DNA of 10,088 nt, from contig JACZWF010000037.1 in the NCBI GenBank assembly GCA_022572285.1, forward strand, positions 1 through 10,088. Reading direction: 5' to 3'. The notes under the pieces are model-generated. The model had not been told where the DNA came from, did not search any database, and worked only from the letters and a program-made list of their open reading frames with translations. The first letter of the stretch is position 1; each line of letters begins with the position of its first letter. This DNA is from Nitrososphaerota archaeon (lineage in GTDB: Archaea > Thermoproteota > Nitrososphaeria > Nitrososphaerales > UBA57). Made by a program: the position numbers and the translations under genes. This document shows, in pieces, positions 5,974 through 10,088 of the stretch.

Positions 5974-6843
5974 TCAATCGTCAAAGCGCTTTAAGACTTC
6001 TGGAAGCTCTTCCACAACATCTGTTGCCAAAATTCTCAATCCAAACTTCTTTTGGGCAAGCTCCCCCGCCCGTCCGTTAACGTACGCGGCGGCTAATGCA
6101 GAATGAAATAGATTCATTCCTTTAGCGAGATTTGCCGCAACCACGCCAGCCAATACATCCCCAGTTCCACCCACCGTCATGGCAGGCGTTCCAGTTTCAT
6201 TTATCGCCACTGACTCCCCGTCAGATATTATGTCCGTCGTTCCCTTTAGGAGGATGGTTATTCTGTCCTTAACAGCTTTTTCCTTTACAGCAGTTATTCG
6301 CTCCCTAACACTCTCTCCGATTTCTGTTGCGTACAGGCGACTAAACTCACCAGGGTGTGGCGTAAAAACTGCCTCACAGTTGTTGAGGTGCTCAGTCACG
6401 CCTGGGAAGAGTGCATCAGCATCCAAAACTAACTTCACCCTCCTCTCTGCCAGTCCTAGGGAAAGCTGTCTCATACCCTCAGTCCTTTGCCGCCCGGCCC
6501 CCGGGCCGATTACCGCCGAATCTATCTTCGGAATAGAATTCAAAATCTTGTTCGCCACGCCAGGAGTGATCTTAGCGTCTGGCAGTGGATATACGATGAA
6601 GTTCGGAGACAAAGATCTTATCGGGTTAACAACAATGTGGGGTACGAAGAGGTAAACTAGGTCTACGCCAGTTCTTAATGCTCCTAGCGCTGAGAGGACA
6701 GGGGCCCCGTGATATAGCTTGCTCCCACCGATTATCGCGACCGATCCGTTTTCGCCTTTTCTTGAAGATGCGCGACGTTTGGGAATAATGTTCCTCAATA
6801 AAGCTTCATCTACTCTTATTACTCCCTCTTCGGTCAAATCCAC
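5974..6843 (-). CDS. nnrD: ADP/ATP-dependent NAD(P)H-hydrate dehydratase
   Basis: 289 aa from GTG 6843. Repairs damaged hydrated NADH and NADPH using ADP or ATP (YjeF C-terminal / carbohydrate-kinase-like fold). Visible motifs: GSVAIIGGS (33-41), GPGAGR (113-118), LDADAL (140-145), TPHPGEFSRL (161-170), LLKGTTDII (198-206) and the family signature GGTGDVLAG (225-233) with the predicted catalytic Asp229. The N-terminal epimerase domain (NnrE) found fused in many prokaryotes is absent, so this is the stand-alone dehydratase. Start choice: the frame is open up to ATG 7002, but that would overlap the divergent nuclease gene by 104 nt and add residues unlike the family. GTG 6843 lies about 33 nt from the shared TATA element and leaves the conserved domain intact; TTG 6858 is the other option. 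Confidence 0.93.
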   Translation of the reverse strand: MDLTEEGVIRVDEALLRNIIPKRRASSRKGENGSVAIIGGSKLYHGAPVLSALGALRTGVDLVYLFVPHIVVNPIRSLSPNFIVYPLPDAKITPGVANKILNSIPKIDSAVIGPGAGRQRTEGMRQLSLGLAERRVKLVLDADALFPGVTEHLNNCEAVFTPHPGEFSRLYATEIGESVRERITAVKEKAVKDRITILLKGTTDIISDGESVAINETGTPAMTVGGTGDVLAGVVAANLAKGMNLFHSALAAAYVNGRAGELAQKKFGLRILATDVVEELPEVLKRFDD

Positions 6844-6867
6844 TATAATCGCTTCCAAACCTAGTGG

Positions 6868-6880
6868 CTTTATTATAATG
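6868..6880. promoter_or_regulatory. Shared bidirectional TATA element between nnrD and the Cas4-like gene
   Basis: CTTTATTATAAT includes the perfect 8-bp palindrome ATTATAAT (6872-6879), readable as a TATA box on both strands. Its centre is about 24 nt before ATG 6899 on the plus strand and about 33 nt before GTG 6843 on the minus strand. Both distances fit short-leader archaeal transcription. Confidence 0.55.
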
Positions 6881-6898
6881 AATCGGAAAGAATGATGG

Positions 6899-7534
6899 AT
6901 GATAGTGGAAGAGGGGTCTCCATTCAAGGACCAATTAATCCAGCTCCTAACTAAAGAGTACGGGAAAGAACGAGAGGGAGTCCACGTATCCGACCTACTC
7001 ATGTGTATGAGGGAACAGGTTTTTCGAAGGCTGCAGCCTATGCCTATCGACGAAAAGGATCTTTCATTCTATGCCCTTGGAGAAGGAGCTCATCTGGCAT
7101 TGGAAAGACTTGCTGGGAAAGGGGGAGCTGTTTCAGAGAAGGTAGTCATAGTTAATGGAATAACCGGCACTATCGACGTGTTTGACAATATCCCTATTGA
7201 AATTAAAACAACTAGATCACGTGATCCGACTCCCAAGCCCTTTCACTTGAAACAGCTCGGTTACTACATGGCAATGACCAATTCCAACGTGGGTGTCCTA
7301 CTCTATATCATGATGAATGATTACGAGAGGCCCTTTCGGTTCAGAACGATAACAATGAGTAATGAGGAGCTAGCGTCGGAGAGAAGGGAAATCGAGGCGA
7401 GGGGTAGGGTCTTTAGTGAAGCAGTCCATGCTAAAGATCCGTTCAGAGCCACTCATGTCAAGGATGACCCAGACTTGGGTTGGAAGTGCAAAAGGTGCAA
7501 ATACAGGAGTGTGTGCTGGAGTCGGAACAACTGA
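6899..7534 (+). CDS. Stand-alone Cas4/RecB-like PD-(D/E)XK nuclease with Fe-S cysteines
   Basis: 211 aa. Cas4-family enzymes are DNA exonucleases with a RecB-type nuclease core and a [4Fe-4S] cluster. The pattern is complete: Cys36 in SDLLMCMRE; His64 in GEGAHLALE; Asp93 in GTIDVF; Glu101-x-Lys103 in IEIKTT; Gln119 and Tyr122 in KQLGYYM; and the C-terminal cluster cysteines 197, 200 and 206 in CKRCKYRSVC. Metal-binding and cluster residues are all present, so the enzyme is probably active. ATG 6899 is supported by the TATA element about 24 nt upstream; ATGs at 6892 and 6895 are out of frame. No cas1, cas2, effector genes or CRISPR repeats are visible, so a role in general DNA repair or recombination is as likely as CRISPR adaptation (inference). 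Not named cas4 for that reason. Confidence 0.88.
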   Translation: MIVEEGSPFKDQLIQLLTKEYGKEREGVHVSDLLMCMREQVFRRLQPMPIDEKDLSFYALGEGAHLALERLAGKGGAVSEKVVIVNGITGTIDVFDNIPIEIKTTRSRDPTPKPFHLKQLGYYMAMTNSNVGVLLYIMMNDYERPFRFRTITMSNEELASERREIEARGRVFSEAVHAKDPFRATHVKDDPDLGWKCKRCKYRSVCWSRNN

Positions 7535-7537
7535 ACT

Positions 7538-7546
7538 TATTTTTAA
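7538..7546 (+). terminator. Possible U-tract terminator after the Cas4-like gene
   Basis: TATTTTTAA directly follows the stop at 7532-7534. A short T-run without a stem is typical of archaeal termination sites. It lies immediately before the guaB promoter. Confidence 0.3.
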
Positions 7547-7554
7547 TGCATTTA

Positions 7555-7562
7555 CTTATATC
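7555..7562 (+). promoter_or_regulatory. TATA box of guaB
   Basis: CTTATATC is centred about 29 nt before ATG 7587, predicting an almost leaderless transcript and an independent promoter for guaB. Confidence 0.55.
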
Positions 7563-7586
7563 GACCTCTAAATGTAAAGAAGTGGA

Positions 7587-9065
7587 ATGAGCTGGCCTTC
7601 GGCTAACGGCATGCGAATCGGCTTGACTTTTGACGATGTACTTCTGGTTCCGAAAAGGTCTGAACTTCTCTCGCGCAAGAAAGTTGACCTGAGGACGAAG
7701 CTTTCGAGGCGCATAGAGCTCAACGTCCCTCTCATTAGTGCGAATATGGATACAGTAACTGAGTCCGCAATGGCCATCTCGATGGCACGGTTAGGAGGCA
7801 TCGGCATAATTCACAGATTCATGTCAATCCAACAACAGGTTTCAGAAGTATCAAAAGTCAAACGTTCCGAAGGGATATTGATTGAACAGCCAGTAACGAT
7901 CTCCCCCGAAATGGGTGTTTCAGCGGCAAGGGACGCGATGCGCAAGCACGAGATCGGAGGCATCTTGGTTACAGCCCAAGACAATACGGTCTTGGGCATC
8001 GTCACAAGAAGAGATATCTTTCTGGAAGATGAAATGGATGAAACCTCCGAAACTGATAATGTAACCAAAGTGAAAGACATCATGACAAGGGATCTAATAA
8101 CGGCCCCGCCTGGGACTAGCATTACCGAGGCAAAGACTATCCTAAAGAAGAACAAAGTCGAGAAACTCCCCATCGTTGATGGGGTAGGAAGGGTCGTTGG
8201 GCTCATCACGAGCAAAGACATTGTGAAGATGAGGGATTTTCCTCATGCTTCAAAGGACGCTAAGGGGAGGTTGAGAGTGGGCGCCGCCATTGGAGTAAAG
8301 GATGATTCGATTGAGCGAGCTCGAGCCCTTTCAGACTCTGGAGTTGATGTACTAGTAGTGGACATTGCGCATGGTCATTCTGACCTGGCTATCGGTACCG
8401 TTACGAAAATCAGGGACCAGTTGGGAGAGGTTGAGTTAATTGCCGGTAATGTCGCTACAGCTGAGGGTACCCGTGATCTCATCGAGGCCGGGGTAGATGG
8501 AGTCAAAGTGGGTGTGGGAGCGGGCTCAATTTGCATAACTAGAATAATAACGGGGGCGGGCGTCCCTCAACTAACTGCGATCATGGACTGTGCCGTCGGC
8601 GCTTCCGATTCAGGGCTACCCATTATTGCCGATGGAGGTATACGGAATTCGGGGGACCTAGTGAAGGCACTAGCCGCTGGGGCATCTACCGTTATGGTCG
8701 GAGGCATCCTTGCTGGGACTGATGAAAGTCCAGGAATCACCGTTCTACGGCCAAATGGAAGGTATAAGATGAGCAGAGGGATGGCATCATTGGGTGCGGC
8801 TCTGGATAGAAGCACCAAAGAAAATAGATTTTTGGATGAAGGAGAGGTCCTTGAATACGTCCCTGAGGGAGTGGAGGGACTTGTCCCCTATAAGGGACGC
8901 TCCCAGGAAGTTGTCTCAAGGCTTGTTGGAGGGCTTCGTTCCGGCATGAGCTACTCGGGGGCTAGAACATTAGAGGAGCTTCGTAAGAATGTTTCATTCA
9001 TCGGAATCACAACTGCAGGCCAGGTTGAGGGTCGATCGCATGACGTACAGCCTTTTGAGCAGTAA
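7587..9065 (+). CDS. guaB: Inosine-5'-monophosphate dehydrogenase
   Basis: 492 aa, the standard length. Oxidises IMP to XMP with NAD, the committed step of guanine nucleotide synthesis. Begins with LTFDDVLLVPKRSE (13-26) and SANMDTVTE (51-59). Two CBS domains (about 97-155 and 160-215) are inserted in the barrel, the usual nucleotide-sensing Bateman module. The catalytic loop GAGSICITR (311-319) carries Cys316; the usual form is GPGSICTTR, so Pro and the first Thr are replaced by Ala312 and Ile317. IADGGIR (347-353) and the EGVEGLVPYKG segment (428-438) follow the family. In the mobile flap the expected Arg-Tyr dyad reads Arg414-Phe415 (KENRFL). ATG 7587 is chosen from the TATA spacing; ATG at residue 9 is also possible and starts right at the conserved region. 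Followed after 39 nt by deoxyhypusine synthase, which has its own TATA-like box. Confidence 0.97.
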   Translation: MSWPSANGMRIGLTFDDVLLVPKRSELLSRKKVDLRTKLSRRIELNVPLISANMDTVTESAMAISMARLGGIGIIHRFMSIQQQVSEVSKVKRSEGILIEQPVTISPEMGVSAARDAMRKHEIGGILVTAQDNTVLGIVTRRDIFLEDEMDETSETDNVTKVKDIMTRDLITAPPGTSITEAKTILKKNKVEKLPIVDGVGRVVGLITSKDIVKMRDFPHASKDAKGRLRVGAAIGVKDDSIERARALSDSGVDVLVVDIAHGHSDLAIGTVTKIRDQLGEVELIAGNVATAEGTRDLIEAGVDGVKVGVGAGSICITRIITGAGVPQLTAIMDCAVGASDSGLPIIADGGIRNSGDLVKALAAGASTVMVGGILAGTDESPGITVLRPNGRYKMSRGMASLGAALDRSTKENRFLDEGEVLEYVPEGVEGLVPYKGRSQEVVSRLVGGLRSGMSYSGARTLEELRKNVSFIGITTAGQVEGRSHDVQPFEQ

Positions 9066-9073
9066 CCCTCAAG

Positions 9074-9079
9074 CTTATC
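9074..9079 (+). promoter_or_regulatory. TATA-like box of deoxyhypusine synthase
   Basis: CTTATC, within AAGCTTATCT, is centred about 28 nt before ATG 9105 and resembles the guaB box in sequence and distance. Confidence 0.45.
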
Positions 9080-9086
9080 TCGACTT

Positions 9087-9096
9087 CTTGTTTTTG
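9087..9096 (+). terminator. Possible U-tract terminator of guaB
   Basis: CTTGTTTTTG starts 22 nt after the guaB stop. It sits between the TATA-like box and the start of the next gene, so termination and initiation signals overlap. Weak evidence: a T-run only. Confidence 0.25.
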
Positions 9097-9104
9097 GTCG
9101 CTAA

Positions 9105-10088
9105 ATGAAGGATGACTTTGAGGAAATAGTCGATATTGATCTGAACAAGCACCAATCCGTCAGAGAAATTATTGATGCGATGGGTAAGGGAGGTGGGTTC
9201 GCAGGCAGATACCTATCCGACGCTCTCCAGATCCTGAGAGAGATGTTACGCGAAGAGAATTGTCTAAGGTATCTCTCATTCCCTGCATCCTTGGTCGCAA
9301 CTGGCCTTCGAGGGATTCTCTCGTCTCTTCTTGATATGAAACTCTTTGACGTCGTTATCACTACGTGTGGTACCTTGGATCATGATCTGGCTAGGGCTTG
9401 GGCGAAATACTACAAAGGGGACTTCAATATGGACGATGCAGAGCTCGACACTAATGGATACCATAGACTCGGGAGTATTCTTATCCCAAAAGTCTCGTAC
9501 GGAGAGTTGATTGAGAGTCGAATCCAGCCGCTCCTGGAACAGCTCTACAACTCAGGAAATAGGAAGATATCGCCAAGTGAACTTGCTTTTCTGTTAGGAA
9601 ATCTTATTGATGACCAAAACTCAATCCTGAAATCGGCCAGCAAGAACTCGATCCCGGTTATCATCCCGGGGATAACGGACGGTGCTGTTGGCAGTCAGCT
9701 CTGGCTTTTTTCCGAAAAGTACCGAGACTTCTCGATCGATGTTCTTGAGGACGAAAGGGTTTTATCAAAAATTGCTTTTGATAGCAAAAACAAGAAAAGT
9801 GGTGCACTGATCCTTGGAGGTGGAATTTCTAAACATCACACCTTATGGTGGAATCAATTCCGAGGAGGTTTAGATTATGCAGTGTATGTAACGACTGCTT
9901 CTGAATTCGACGGTAGCTTGAGTGGAGCCCGTACTCGCGAGGCGATCTCATGGGGAAAAATTGCTCCGACCGCCAAGCAAGTTACCCTCTATGGAGATGT
10001 CACATTGATTCTTCCATTCACGGCACGAGTCATAGCACAGGCTGAACAACAAACCGCAAGCTCAGATTTAAATTCTTCCAATACCAAG
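9105..10088 (+). CDS. dys: Deoxyhypusine synthase (runs to the window edge)
   Basis: 328 residues are readable to the last base without a stop; archaeal enzymes are about 310-340 aa, so little is missing. Transfers the aminobutyl group of spermidine to a lysine of translation factor aIF5A, NAD-dependent, the first step of hypusine formation. Evidence: VVITTCGTLDHDLAR (83-97), the archaeal NAD-binding stretch; GYHRLGSILIPK (118-129); IPGITDGAVGSQLW (187-200); GGGISKHH (238-245) with the predicted active-site Lys243; and the signature run from DYAVYVTTASEFDGS through GAR and ISWGKI (257-286). The C-terminal tail after about residue 312 is polar and not conserved. ATG 9105 is supported by the TATA-like box 28 nt upstream. 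Its substrate gene (aIF5A) is not in the window. Confidence 0.96.
   Translation, partial: MKDDFEEIVDIDLNKHQSVREIIDAMGKGGGFAGRYLSDALQILREMLREENCLRYLSFPASLVATGLRGILSSLLDMKLFDVVITTCGTLDHDLARAWAKYYKGDFNMDDAELDTNGYHRLGSILIPKVSYGELIESRIQPLLEQLYNSGNRKISPSELAFLLGNLIDDQNSILKSASKNSIPVIIPGITDGAVGSQLWLFSEKYRDFSIDVLEDERVLSKIAFDSKNKKSGALILGGGISKHHTLWWNQFRGGLDYAVYVTTASEFDGSLSGARTREAISWGKIAPTAKQVTLYGDVTLILPFTARVIAQAEQQTASSDLNSSNTK

Noticed and set aside
6179..6655. 158-aa plus-strand open frame within nnrD
   Set aside because: Antisense shadow of a well-conserved enzyme, no start signal and no motif.
6844..7002. Longer nnrD start at ATG 7002
   Set aside because: It would overlap the divergent nuclease gene, run through the shared TATA element and add residues not found in NnrD proteins.
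6899..7534. Possible CRISPR-Cas locus around the Cas4-like gene
   Set aside because: No repeat-spacer array and no other cas gene in the window.
7811..8221. 136-aa minus-strand open frame opposite guaB
   Set aside because: Antisense shadow across the CBS domains of IMPDH; no promoter or family pattern.
1..10088. tRNA, rRNA, insertion sequence or integration site
   Set aside because: No tRNA-like arm pattern, no transposase-like frame and no terminal or flanking direct repeats were seen.

Overview
The window looks like the chromosome of a TACK-superphylum archaeon, most likely in or near the Nitrososphaerota (Thaumarchaeota) / Aigarchaeota. Grounds: a cell-division ESCRT cluster (CdvB-type ESCRT-III plus the Vps4-type ATPase CdvC), an archaeal-type aspartyl-tRNA synthetase, an archaeal deoxyhypusine synthase, a TrmB-family regulator, a short Zn/KH protein of the archaeal NusA-like group, and TATA-type AT-rich boxes about 23-33 nt upstream of start codons, as expected for short-leader or leaderless archaeal transcripts. 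GC content looks moderate (mid 40s by eye). The lineage is inference; I cannot run a phylogeny.

Layout. (1) 1-1130, minus: a TrmB-like winged-helix regulator running off the left edge. (2) 1131-1223: divergent intergenic region with overlapping inverted repeats. (3) 1224-4009, plus: a three-gene cluster of a short CdvB-type ESCRT-III protein, a second ESCRT-III paralogue with a C-terminal winged helix, and CdvC/Vps4 with an N-terminal MIT domain. (4) 4022-6843, minus: aspS, a Zn-ribbon/KH RNA-binding protein and NAD(P)H-hydrate dehydratase (nnrD). The first two have their own TATA-like boxes, so this is probably not one tight operon. (5) 6899-7534, plus: a stand-alone Cas4/RecB-like Fe-S nuclease, divergent from nnrD around a shared palindromic TATA element. 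(6) 7587-9065, plus: IMP dehydrogenase (guaB). (7) 9105 to the right edge, plus: deoxyhypusine synthase, nearly complete.

How the genes fit together. The ESCRT block is the functional centre. Two ESCRT-III subunits would form the membrane-constricting filament and CdvC would remodel it through MIT-MIM contacts. CdvA, the usual membrane recruiter, is not in the window, and the divergent regulator is a natural candidate to control the cluster. The rest is housekeeping: aspartyl-tRNA charging, RNA binding, NAD(P)H repair, guanine nucleotide synthesis and the first step of hypusine formation on aIF5A. The Cas4-like nuclease has no cas genes or CRISPR array beside it.

No rRNA, tRNA, insertion sequence, CRISPR array or replication origin was recognised. 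Apart from the partial genes at both edges, the window is densely coding, with no gene-free stretch over 300 bases. The most notable points are the tandem ESCRT-III + Vps4 arrangement under a divergent TrmB-like regulator, the nested inverted repeats between them, and changed conserved residues in AspRS (motif 1 proline) and IMPDH (Arg-Tyr dyad).
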